A DNA stretch of 64,000 nt, taken from contig CANQGG010000002.1 of assembly GCA_947601655.1 (NCBI GenBank), positions 36,667 through 100,666 on the forward strand, given 5' to 3'. Shown piece by piece: positions 37,701 through 45,177 of the stretch; the stretch's first letter is position 1, and each line of letters starts with the position of its first letter. This DNA comes from an uncultured Akkermansia sp. (GTDB lineage: Bacteria; Verrucomicrobiota; Verrucomicrobiia; Verrucomicrobiales; Akkermansiaceae). Under the pieces are notes generated by a model. It saw only the letters and a program-made list of their open reading frames with translations, did no database searches and was not told the DNA's origin. A program made the translations under genes and the position numbers.

Positions 37701-38028
37701 TGGAAACATCTACGAAAGCCATGTCATCATTGGTGCCTGTTTCAAAAATCAGGGTGAGCGAGTAGGTACCGTTGTTGGCGCAGGAAGAGTAGAAATAGAG
37801 CAGGTGTTCCAGACCGATAAGCTGCTCCTCTACTGGTGCAGCCACCACCTCAGCCAACTCTTCAGCACTCGCGCCGCTGTAAGTCATGCGCACGCTGATA
37901 GTAGGAGGAGATACCTCCGGGTATTCGGCGATGGGCATCTTGCTGATGCACAGAAGTCCTGCCAGCATCATCAGAATGGATACGACGAAGGCAAACTTCG
38001 GGCGATGGATGAAGAATTCTGAAAACAT
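34720..38028 (-). CDS. RND-family (AcrB/HAE1) efflux transporter
   Basis: A 1102-residue inner-membrane proton-driven pump. N-terminal FIHRPKFAFVVSILMMLAG, the periplasmic porter domain, and twelve membrane helices with the proton-relay motif GSLVDDAIVVVENV in TM4 are visible. The second half repeats the layout (LMLIGLSAKNAILMVEFSKE). It belongs to the HAE1 (drug/amphiphile) group; the substrate is unknown. It is about 60 residues longer than AcrB, mostly from an Ala/Pro-rich insert near residue 580. The adaptor gene lies 30 bp upstream and is co-directional; no TolC-like gene is adjacent, so the outer-membrane channel must be encoded elsewhere. Confidence 0.94.
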   Translation of the reverse strand: MFSEFFIHRPKFAFVVSILMMLAGLLCISKMPIAEYPEVSPPTISVRMTYSGASAEELAEVVAAPVEEQLIGLEHLLYFYSSCANNGTYSLTLIFETGTNDDMAFVDVSNAIKRVESKLPAEIKQTGYNVHKRSGDMLCFINFMCDENKMSVLQLANWVRMNVRDRIGQVDGVSSVDIIPSRNYAMRVWMNSTRMSALNITPADVNAAISAQNIQAAAGSVGAEDEQSYATFKVTATGRLKTAEEFGEIIVKRGADGHVTKLKDIAIIELGAERNSGYSRLNGKDAVGMIVQRNNEANALATVEAVQEMMKQIAPMMPDGMEWSMGYDPTQAISATLDECIFTLVLALILVIAVTYIFLQDWRATLIPALAIPISLLGAFMVMYVLGYSINVLTMFGLILVIGSLVDDAIVVVENVMRLIHDEKLSPRDATIKSMKQITGAIIATTLVTLAVYVPIAFYGGMVGVIYTQFSVTMCVALCISTFNALTLSPALCALILKPADAKENRFFTLLFAPFNMFMNLCRRIYLFGAGILVRNAWLTVLVLLAVLGANYVYFNGAPEWWKSLVPGNQQQAAPAAAAPTKGRPGAAPKTTLLPTLHLSDFLVPDQLKSSFVPTEDKGALFVMITMEGTATAKQRTDKVLRQLEERVSKIPGIRAVTAQSGYSFTSGSGESSAMMIIQLKPWNERTTADLHVTSIAQKVNEVCADIPEASIMAVTPPAIMGLGITGGVSMVLQVSGDATTLDLGNMVKEIQQRLQSHSDKVALVRSEYNAESPQIHLEINREKAQTLGVPVNTIFSTLQSIMASSYVNDFTLNGFNFKVMVQGATSDRRTPDDILNQLVRNEKGEMVPLSAVCSLSYSMGPAQYGRFNQYMSADITVMPKNGVSSGEVMVLIDDTIAQLNREEREAGRNRQWMVSWKDLSYQERQNSGKIGSLVGLAILFAYLFLVAQYESWTTPVPVMFTVSVATLGALMGAHLFGLSMSIYVQLGILMLIGLSAKNAILMVEFSKEDHENNGTPIKQAAMNGANLRFRAVLMTAISFIFGVLPMVVATGSGAASRQEIGITTFCGMMLATLFGIFLTPGLYALFARIRDFSYRLVRKNS

Positions 38029-38058
38029 AGGTAAATCTAGCGTTGGAAGTTTTGTGTT

Positions 38059-40191
38059 TTATTGCTCTGCTTGCACTGTCACGCCGTCCTCGATTTGCGT
38101 CAGGTTCGTTGTGATAACAACATCGCCCTTGTGCACACCTTTGTACACCGGTACGAGTCCTTCTTCGTTCGGGGAACCACAGGAGATGCGCACAAGCTGT
38201 GCGCGTCCGTGCCGTAGCACGAAAGCGTAGCGCCCCCGTGTGTCGATCTGTACCGCTTCCGCCGGAATGGCTGGCACCAGGATACTGCTTTTACGCATCA
38301 GACGGATGGTGACAACGCCACCGGGTTGAAGCTCATGCTGTTCATTGTTGAAGACGCCCCAGATGTTCATCGTATCCGTGGCTGCTTGTACGATGTTGTC
38401 GCAGAATGCTACCCTTCCTTTTTCCTGAAGGGCTTTACCCGTGGCTGTGATAAGGGAAATTTCCGAATCTTCGACGAGACTTTTTACGGTGCCGAAATGA
38501 GAAAGAATCGTGCTTTCACTCAGGGGGAATCGCACATAGATTGGACTGATTTGCACCAGTGTCGCCAGAGGCGATTTCATCTCCGCAATGAAATTGCCTT
38601 TCGAAAAATTCACACGACCAATACGTCCGTTCATTCCCGCTCGTATTGTACAACGGGAGAGGTCGTCTTCTGCCACAGTAAGCTGTGCCTCAGCAGCGTC
38701 CCTCAGGGCTTTAAGTTCTTCCAGAGAGGCTTGAGCGCTCTCGTAGTCATCCTGGCTTGTTGCGTTGCGTTCCAGTAGGTTCCTCTGGCGTTCCAGCTTT
38801 CTTTCTGCATCCGCAATGCGCACATCCAACACGCTAATGGAGGATTTCTGAGCATCCACCGTAGCCTGGTAGCGTGTGGGGTCAATGCGAAAGAGAACAT
38901 CCCCTTTCTTCACTCGATCGCCTTCCCGGAATTCCGGCTCCGCCAGAATCCCTTGCACGAGGGGACGTAGTTCCACTTTGTTGATGGCTTCTACGCGCGC
39001 TCCATTGATTTCCAGTACCGTTGGGTCGGCAATCATTTGCACTGGAGCCGTCTTCGCCGAAACAGTTTCCTGAGGGACATTACTTTCAGACTTTTTTACG
39101 GCGGTGTTTTTCTGCTCCGGGTACACGGGAATCACCCTGGCTCCCTGACGCGTTTTGTGGGCGCCATCCGTGATCACGACTTCCCCGGGCTTCAATCCGT
39201 CGTAAATGGATTGCAGCCTTCCCCGAATTGAACCGGATATCACATCGCGCCGCGCCACGGTTCCGTCGTCTGCAACCGTATAGACAAAAGAACCCTCCGA
39301 GTCATGGTGCACGGCCGTCAGTGGCGTCATGGTCACTTCCATGGAATCTGTGAGTCGCACGACCAGGGCTCCAATGCCGTGAGGTACAAGCACTCCGTCT
39401 TTATTGTCAAATTTTGCCCACAGGGTGTAGGAATCCGTGGTGCCTGAAAGAAGGTTGTCGACAATTTCGATGCTGCCGGGGGTTGGGTATTCCTGCCCAC
39501 CAGCGGTGTAGAGTCGCACGTCTGTGCTGTTACGGATGCGTTTAGGTCCCCCAAAAACGCCATTGACATCAGTTTGACTAAGAGGGAAACGCACATAGAT
39601 GGGGTCCATCTGGGTGAGGGTAGCGAGTTGTTCACCAGCAGTGATATAATTGCTGACGGAGAACTCGACTCTGCCGAGGCGTCCTGAGATCTCGGCGCGA
39701 ATCGTACAGTCTTGCAGATCTTTCTCCGCTTTGGCTAGATTTGCCTGAGCACCGGCGCGACTTGCCTTAAGTTCCTCAAGTTTTGCCAGAGCTGTTTCCA
39801 TTTCCTCTTTGGAAGTAGCAAGATTTTCTGCCAGTTTGGCGAGCCGTTTGTAGTTATTGGAGGCGTAGATGATCTGCGCATCAATCTTTTGCAGATTTGC
39901 TTTCGCTTCTTTTACCGCCGCCTGGTAACGCAGCGGGTCGATGCGGAAAAGGACATCCCCCTCTCTAACCAGGTCTCCCTCTTTGAAAGCGATATCCGTG
40001 AGAAATCCCTCCACTGCTGCCCGCACGTGCACCGTCCGGATAGCTTCCACATGTCCGATGCTGCGTCGGGCCACATAATCATGACCGGAAGTAGCCTTTT
40101 CAACCTGCACATGCTCGGCCATTGAACGTATCTGCTGTGCTGAACCAATCCCGGCCAACGCGAAAAAGACAAACACAAAACACGCCTTCAT
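38059..40191 (-). CDS. Tandem-fused RND membrane fusion protein (two AcrA units)
   Basis: A 710-residue adaptor with a signal peptide (MKACFVFVFFALAGIGSAQQ). It contains two full AcrA/HlyD-type units: residues about 25-365 and 395-710, joined by a linker of about 30 residues. Each has the lipoyl half-motifs (EGDLVREGDVLFRIDP and EGDRVKKGDVLFRIDP), a coiled-coil hairpin, CTIRA..GR.GRV, DPIYVRFPLSQ or SPIYVRFPLSE, and the beta-barrel/membrane-proximal domains. The units align at an offset of about 352 residues. It should bridge the downstream AcrB-type pump to an outer-membrane channel. The usual adaptor is a single unit of about 380 residues assembling as six copies. Predicted leaderless start. 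Confidence 0.93.
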   Translation of the reverse strand: MKACFVFVFFALAGIGSAQQIRSMAEHVQVEKATSGHDYVARRSIGHVEAIRTVHVRAAVEGFLTDIAFKEGDLVREGDVLFRIDPLRYQAAVKEAKANLQKIDAQIIYASNNYKRLAKLAENLATSKEEMETALAKLEELKASRAGAQANLAKAEKDLQDCTIRAEISGRLGRVEFSVSNYITAGEQLATLTQMDPIYVRFPLSQTDVNGVFGGPKRIRNSTDVRLYTAGGQEYPTPGSIEIVDNLLSGTTDSYTLWAKFDNKDGVLVPHGIGALVVRLTDSMEVTMTPLTAVHHDSEGSFVYTVADDGTVARRDVISGSIRGRLQSIYDGLKPGEVVITDGAHKTRQGARVIPVYPEQKNTAVKKSESNVPQETVSAKTAPVQMIADPTVLEINGARVEAINKVELRPLVQGILAEPEFREGDRVKKGDVLFRIDPTRYQATVDAQKSSISVLDVRIADAERKLERQRNLLERNATSQDDYESAQASLEELKALRDAAEAQLTVAEDDLSRCTIRAGMNGRIGRVNFSKGNFIAEMKSPLATLVQISPIYVRFPLSESTILSHFGTVKSLVEDSEISLITATGKALQEKGRVAFCDNIVQAATDTMNIWGVFNNEQHELQPGGVVTIRLMRKSSILVPAIPAEAVQIDTRGRYAFVLRHGRAQLVRISCGSPNEEGLVPVYKGVHKGDVVITTNLTQIEDGVTVQAEQ

Positions 40192-40199
40192 ATCTCTAT

Positions 40200-40227
40200 A
40201 TTATACGCCACATTTTTTTCCGTTTCT
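40200..40227 (-). promoter_or_regulatory. sigma-70 promoter of the RND pump operon
   Basis: On the minus strand: -35 TAGAAA (40227-40222), a 16-bp spacer and -10 TATAAT (40205-40200). The ATG follows after eight bases. Confidence 0.6.
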
Positions 40228-40278
40228 ACGCGTGTGTGTGAAATTTGCAGAAATTTTTCTGCATGGCAAAGGAAGGAC

Positions 40279-40307
40279 TTGCAATGGACTGAGGAATCAT
40301 GTAAAAT
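40279..40307 (+). promoter_or_regulatory. sigma-70 promoter of the phosphofructokinase gene
   Basis: -35 TTGCAA (40279-40284), a 17-bp spacer and -10 TAAAAT (40302-40307). Leader of about 62 nt; GGAAGGAG at 40337-40344 is too far from the ATG to serve as its Shine-Dalgarno. Confidence 0.7.
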
Positions 40308-40375
40308 GCACCACGGCGTTTCCGCTGCCTGTTTTTGGAAGGAGACGCCCCTCAAAGAGCAATACTACTAACATC

Positions 40376-41623
40376 ATGAACGGACTTAAAGGAGCGTGTA
40401 TTATCGGACAATCCGGTGGCCCTACGGCAGTGATCAATGCTAGTGTGTTGGGAGCGGTGCAGACTGCTCTCAATTCCCCGCAGATTACTCGTGTGTTGGG
40501 CGCAGCTAATGGGATCACTGGCGTACTGAACGGCAAGCTGTACGATTTGGGGATGGAGGATCCTGTGGAGCTTGAGCTACTGAAGTTCACGCCCTCTTCC
40601 GCTCTGGGAACGTGCCGTTACAAGATGAAGGATCCCGACACGGATCCTACTGATTACGAGAAGATTCTCGATACCTTCAAAAAGTTTGATGTACGTTATT
40701 TCTTCTACAACGGGGGTAACGATTCCATGGATACCTGCAACAAAATTTCCAAATTTATGCAGAAGAGCGGCTACGAATGCCGCGTCATGGGCATCCCCAA
40801 GACCATTGATAACGATCTTTACGGTACAGATCATTGTCCTGGCTATGCTTCTGCAGCTAAGTACATTGCTACGTCATGCATGGAAGTGAAGCACGATGCC
40901 TGCTGCTACGATACGGGTATGGTCACTATTATTGAGGTGATGGGGCGCCACGCTGGTTGGCTCACGGCTGCGGCTGCTCTTGCAAGCTTCGCTGGCGCCG
41001 GTCCCGATCTCATTTACCTCCCTGAGGTTGATTTTGATATGAACACTTTCCTCGATGATGTCGAACGCATTTACAAGGCCACTGGGAAGTGCCTTGTCGT
41101 TGCTTCTGAAGGTATTCATGACAAGGATGGCAAGTTTATTTCTGAGGCTAAAACCAACGGTAACGACGGCTTTGGTCATGCTCAACTCGGCGGGCTTGCT
41201 AACAAGCTGGCCGAGGTTGTCCGGACTCGTGTGGATGCCAAAGTGCGAGCTATTGAGCCTTCGCTGCTGCAGCGCTGCGCCACGCATCTCGCCTCCACGA
41301 CCGACGCGATGGAAGCCTACCTTGCAGGCAAGACGGCGGTGACGGCAGCGGTGAATGGCGATACCGACAAGATGGTCGCCTTTGAGCGTAACAACCTTTA
41401 TGGACAGTATGTGTGCAATACGAAGCTTTTGCCGCTGGAGAGCGTAGCGAATTTTGAGCGCAAAGTGCCGCGTGAGTGGATCAACGCCGCTGGCAATGGC
41501 ATTGAAATGGCGTTCATTGATTATGCTCTGCCCCTCATCCAGGGGGAGACGGGTATGAAGACCGTGCAAGCTCTGCCACGCTTTGCTCGTCTGCGCAAGG
41601 TGCTGGCTAAGCCCGTGGCATAA
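40376..41623 (+). CDS. Pyrophosphate-type 6-phosphofructokinase
   Basis: A 415-residue phosphofructokinase. It has IIGQSGGPTAVINAS, the phosphoryl-donor site YNGGNDSMDT (an Asn-Asp pair in place of the GGDGS of ATP enzymes) and PKTIDNDLYGTDHCPG, where Lys replaces the Gly of ATP-dependent PFK. These features mark the PPi-dependent group, which phosphorylates fructose 6-phosphate reversibly. The substrate-binding EVMGRHAGWL is also present. The start at 40376 (MNGLKGACIIG) fits the family; the 48 upstream codons cover the promoter. A strong terminator follows the stop. Confidence 0.92.
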   Translation: MNGLKGACIIGQSGGPTAVINASVLGAVQTALNSPQITRVLGAANGITGVLNGKLYDLGMEDPVELELLKFTPSSALGTCRYKMKDPDTDPTDYEKILDTFKKFDVRYFFYNGGNDSMDTCNKISKFMQKSGYECRVMGIPKTIDNDLYGTDHCPGYASAAKYIATSCMEVKHDACCYDTGMVTIIEVMGRHAGWLTAAAALASFAGAGPDLIYLPEVDFDMNTFLDDVERIYKATGKCLVVASEGIHDKDGKFISEAKTNGNDGFGHAQLGGLANKLAEVVRTRVDAKVRAIEPSLLQRCATHLASTTDAMEAYLAGKTAVTAAVNGDTDKMVAFERNNLYGQYVCNTKLLPLESVANFERKVPREWINAAGNGIEMAFIDYALPLIQGETGMKTVQALPRFARLRKVLAKPVA

Positions 41624-41642
41624 AACGCATTTTCAATATAAG

Positions 41643-41690
41643 GGCGGGGAAAGCGGCATTGGCTCTCCCCGCCTTTCGTTTTCTTTCTTT
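41643..41690 (+). terminator. Rho-independent terminator between pfp and cstA
   Basis: The perfect 8-bp stem GGCGGGGA (41643-41650)/TCCCCGCC (41666-41673) is followed by a T-rich run to 41690. It ends four bases before the cstA start codon. Confidence 0.85.
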
Positions 41691-41693
41691 CCC

Positions 41694-43187
41694 ATGATTG
41701 GACTTGCTATTTTCCTCTTTTGTGCGTTGTTGCTGGTGGCAGGGTACGCTGTGTACGGTCGCCTTGCGGAGCGTATGTATGGGGTTTCGCACAGCATGAC
41801 CATGCCTTGCATGCAACAGGCGGATGGGGTGGACTACGTCCGCATGCCTACGTGGCGCATATTCCTTGTGCAATTGCTGAATATCGCCGGATTGGGACCT
41901 GTGTTCGGCGCTTTGGCCGGCTGTTTGTACGGTCCTGCGGCTCTGGTGTGGATAGTGGTCGGGTGCATTCTTGTTGGGGCTGTACATGATTTTTTGGCGG
42001 CAGTGATGAGTGCTGAGCATGGAGGAGCGAACATGCCGTACTTGGTGGGGCGCTATCTCGGTGGCTGGTCACGCCATGCATTGCGGGTGGTGTGTGTAGG
42101 GCTGCTACTCATGGTGGGTGTGGTTTTCACCACGGGACCGGCGGGGATGCTGCACGCGCTGGTGGATTCTGTGTCGGTGAATATCTGGTGCGTGGCGATT
42201 CTTTTCTACTACCTTCTCGCCACGGTTTTGCCCATCAACACGATAATCGGTAGAATATACCCTTTTTTCGGAGCTTTTTTCCTCTTCATGGTTGTCGGTC
42301 TCGCTCTTGCTTTACCGGTAAGTGATCTTCCCGTTCTGCCCGAAATTGATTTTACGCATAACGTCCATCCGCAAGGACTCTCCATCTGGCCCATGATATT
42401 TGTGACAATTGCCTGTGGCGCTGTCTCCGGTTTTCATGCCACGCAGAGTCCTATGATGGTGCGTTGCCTCGCGGATGCCCGCAATATGCGTCCCGTTTTT
42501 TACGGAGCTATGATTACTGAAGGACTTGTCGCTCTTATCTGGGCTGTGGTGGGACTCAGTTTGCGCGAAATTCCAACGGAGTACATGCTTGCAGGCAAAG
42601 TTGTTGTGCCCTTGGAGAATGGTGCGCAGGCGCTTACGTTCGGTCAGCTAAGTCTCGTGAGCCCTGCCACGGTGGTGAATGTGGCGTGCAGCATGTTGCT
42701 TGGTCCCGTAGGGGCGGCATTTGCAGTGCTTGGGGTTGTGGTCCTTCCCATCACCAGTGGTGATACGGCCATGCGCAGTTGCCGTCTGATTTTGGCGGAG
42801 GCAGTACACATGCAGCAACAGAAAGTGGCCGGGCGCTTAGTGCTGGCACTGCCCCTATTTGCTGTAGTGATTGTGATTTCGCAGTTAGATTTTGGCGTTA
42901 TTTGGCGTTACTTCGGATGGGCAAATCAGATGCTTTCCTGCTTCACTCTTTGGAGTATCGCCGCTTGCCTGCGTTTGCGCGGACGTTTCCACTGGCTCGC
43001 ATCCTTGCCGGCGGCATTCATGACCGCTGTCTGTACGGCCTACCTGTTGGAATCTCCAGACTGTGGGATTGTGTTGCCCGGGGTGGCAGGAAACATCTGT
43101 GCCTGCATCCTTTCTGGCGTGTGTCTCTTGCTTTTGTACGTCTTTCGCAAACCGGGAATCGAAAATGGGTCCGTTGCTCAGGATTGA
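41694..43187 (+). CDS. cstA: CstA-family carbon-starvation / pyruvate-peptide transporter
   Basis: A 497-residue membrane protein with about twelve or more helices, of the CstA family (short form; E. coli CstA is about 700). Typical segments are LLNIAGLGPVFGALAGCLYG, GAVHDFLAAVMSAEHGG, GAVSGFHATQSPMMVRCL, PITSGDTAMRS, and WRYFGWANQMLSCFTLW. Family members take up pyruvate or peptides during starvation. The start at 41694 (MIGLAIFLFC) gives the first helix; the upstream open frame lies in pfp and the terminator. No promoter was seen, so expression probably depends on read-through of the terminator. The 3' end overlaps the convergent HAD gene by 10 bp. Confidence 0.88.
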   Translation: MIGLAIFLFCALLLVAGYAVYGRLAERMYGVSHSMTMPCMQQADGVDYVRMPTWRIFLVQLLNIAGLGPVFGALAGCLYGPAALVWIVVGCILVGAVHDFLAAVMSAEHGGANMPYLVGRYLGGWSRHALRVVCVGLLLMVGVVFTTGPAGMLHALVDSVSVNIWCVAILFYYLLATVLPINTIIGRIYPFFGAFFLFMVVGLALALPVSDLPVLPEIDFTHNVHPQGLSIWPMIFVTIACGAVSGFHATQSPMMVRCLADARNMRPVFYGAMITEGLVALIWAVVGLSLREIPTEYMLAGKVVVPLENGAQALTFGQLSLVSPATVVNVACSMLLGPVGAAFAVLGVVVLPITSGDTAMRSCRLILAEAVHMQQQKVAGRLVLALPLFAVVIVISQLDFGVIWRYFGWANQMLSCFTLWSIAACLRLRGRFHWLASLPAAFMTAVCTAYLLESPDCGIVLPGVAGNICACILSGVCLLLLYVFRKPGIENGSVAQD

Positions 43188-44056
43188 GCTGTTGATTTTG
43201 CGGGGAAAAGCCCGCACTTTTCAGCCCATTCTTCGACCGCATCCGGTACGTTGGGAAAGATATGCCCGCCATGCTGGCAGACCCATTCAATCACGTCCGG
43301 ATGCGCACTTTTCGGCGCAGCAAAGAAGGAGTTCGGAAAAGAGCGGAAGGCGTCCAGATCATTGTGCCCATCGCCCATAAGGAATAGGTTTTCCTCCGGT
43401 ACTTGCCATGTCTGGAGCACGTGGTTCAGGATGGAGCCTTTGTTGAAACGTGCATCCGTGAGCCTCATAAATCGTGAGGCTCTCTGTATCCCAACATCCG
43501 GGTGAGCCTTCAGTAGGGGAGCAAAGTGAGGCATAAGCAAATCCATGGTGGCACTGTCGTTTGCGACGATGGAGAGAGGATCGAGCGGAGAGGTGTGCCA
43601 ATCTGCTTGAGGACAAGCCTTGCGCAACTTTGGGAGAATAGCGTTCCATTCCGCCTGCATGCGCTGCTGCATCAAGAGCTGAGCCGCATGGCAGATGACA
43701 TTATGTTCTGCCGCTGCATGCCACAAGCCGTCCTCTCCAACCATGTATATGAAACGCTCACGTGTGCAGAGAAAGTCCGGCTGGAGTTCCAGTTCAGGTA
43801 GAAATTGAGCCATCTCCAGAAGGGTTCGTCCGGTATTGATGCCCCAGCGTACGCCGTGGTTTCTCAACCGGCGGATGTGATCGCGGAAGCGCGGATCCAG
43901 TTTGCGGGAGTCTCGGCAGCACAGGGTACCATCGTAGTCCAACGAAAGAAGGTAACGACAGGAACCTGCCGGCAACCCCTCATGGCGAGGGAGAGATACC
44001 GTTCCCTCCTCATCAGAGACGAGAACAAGGTTGCTGTCAGCAGAAGCAGGCATCAT
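43178..44056 (-). CDS. HAD-superfamily hydrolase (Cof-type)
   Basis: A 292-residue haloacid-dehalogenase-fold phosphatase. Motif I is SLDYDGTLCC (Asp40, Asp42), motif II GINTGR, motif III the Lys in NKGSILNHVL, and motif IV MGDGHNDLDAF. The cap domain is of the C2b/Cof type, which usually acts on sugar phosphates; trehalose- or sucrose-phosphatase-like activity is possible. It starts six bases after the OmpA-like gene and belongs to the same unit. Confidence 0.87.
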   Translation of the reverse strand: MMPASADSNLVLVSDEEGTVSLPRHEGLPAGSCRYLLSLDYDGTLCCRDSRKLDPRFRDHIRRLRNHGVRWGINTGRTLLEMAQFLPELELQPDFLCTRERFIYMVGEDGLWHAAAEHNVICHAAQLLMQQRMQAEWNAILPKLRKACPQADWHTSPLDPLSIVANDSATMDLLMPHFAPLLKAHPDVGIQRASRFMRLTDARFNKGSILNHVLQTWQVPEENLFLMGDGHNDLDAFRSFPNSFFAAPKSAHPDVIEWVCQHGGHIFPNVPDAVEEWAEKCGLFPAKSTAQS

Positions 44057-44062
44057 GGAGTC

Positions 44063-45151
44063 TCAGTGGGCAGGTTGACTGCCCTCCGGCAGAGTCTCGC
44101 CGGGTTGGCGCATGTGGATTTCTACACGGCGGTTGAGCGTTTGTTGTTCGCGGGGCAGGGCTGGATCCACCAGTGGATTGGATGCTCCACAAGCACGGAC
44201 GTAGACGTGGCGAATCGGCACACCGTTCGACTTGAGCCAGGAAACCACCGCCTGCGCGCGTCTCAGAGAGAGACCGCGATTGTATTCCTCTGTGCCAATG
44301 GCATCCGTGTGGCCTTCGATGATGAAAGCTGTCGTTGGGTTTTTATGAATGAGAGCAGCAAGTTGCAGCATGGAAACTCTTGCAGAATTTTTCAGTACGC
44401 TTTCGTCGAAGCCGAAGAGCAGATCCGCGCCCAAACGGGCAACGCCGGACGAGGCTCCCAGATTTGAAAGCCCCATGAGTTCGGAGAGCGTGCGCGTGTC
44501 AGAGGGCAGATTCGATGCTCCTTCTCTGGCCTGGCGTCTCAGTTCATGGTCGATGAGCCCCTCGGCATCCTCCAGCGCCTGATTCTGCGGGGTAGCGTTA
44601 GCGATGATGCTGTTGGTATTGATCGGAGTTTGCTCCGGGAGCAGGGGAGAAATATCCGGCATGCTTTTCGCTTCCGGAAGACTCATAGAGGGCGGCGATG
44701 GAGCGAGTTCTGCTGCGCCGCTCTCAAAGAGTTCAGCAGGCGCTGGCAGGGGAAGATTTGTTTCCCCGGGAGCAATTACTAGATCCTTCACCTGAGCATC
44801 AATGAGATCAATTTCCTGCGGCTCAGGTTCTGGCGCTTCCATCTCCTGCGGTTCTTCCGGGGGAGGCAGTTCTGCTTCCTCCGGAGCCTCCGGCCGCCGT
44901 ACGACGATACGTGCTTCTTCCAGACGAGCGTTATCCACTTCATTGATGCGGTCTTGCAATCTGCTGCGCCAAATATTGAAAACAAACGGGCTTGCCCGAA
45001 GAGCGAGAAGGTGCACGGCTGCCGCCGCCACTGCTGCTACAAGCAGTAATGGGAGCATATGACGCTGCCGACTGAGAGCAAAGCTCCCGCGGTGCCGATT
45101 GCGGTGTGCGCGGCGTTCCCTGTTACTCCGGCTGGCAGAAGTGTAGGACAT
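44063..45151 (-). CDS. OmpA-family peptidoglycan-binding protein with N-terminal membrane anchor
   Basis: A 362-residue protein: a basic N-terminal cytoplasmic stretch (RSNRERRAHRNRHRG), one membrane helix (PLLLVAAVAAAAVHLLAL), a long Glu/Pro-rich periplasmic spacer (PEAPEEAELPPPEEPQEMEA) and a C-terminal OmpA domain (FIIEGHTDAIGTEEYNRGLS, LRRAQAVVSWL, NRRVEIHM). It would tie the inner membrane to peptidoglycan. The start at 45151 (MSYTSASRSN) is preferred over a TTG at 45166. It lies 26 bp after the hydrolase gene in the same unit. Confidence 0.88.
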   Translation of the reverse strand: MSYTSASRSNRERRAHRNRHRGSFALSRQRHMLPLLLVAAVAAAAVHLLALRASPFVFNIWRSRLQDRINEVDNARLEEARIVVRRPEAPEEAELPPPEEPQEMEAPEPEPQEIDLIDAQVKDLVIAPGETNLPLPAPAELFESGAAELAPSPPSMSLPEAKSMPDISPLLPEQTPINTNSIIANATPQNQALEDAEGLIDHELRRQAREGASNLPSDTRTLSELMGLSNLGASSGVARLGADLLFGFDESVLKNSARVSMLQLAALIHKNPTTAFIIEGHTDAIGTEEYNRGLSLRRAQAVVSWLKSNGVPIRHVYVRACGASNPLVDPALPREQQTLNRRVEIHMRQPGETLPEGSQPAH

Positions 45152-45177
45152 GTCAAAATTGCACAAGCAATCAATTC

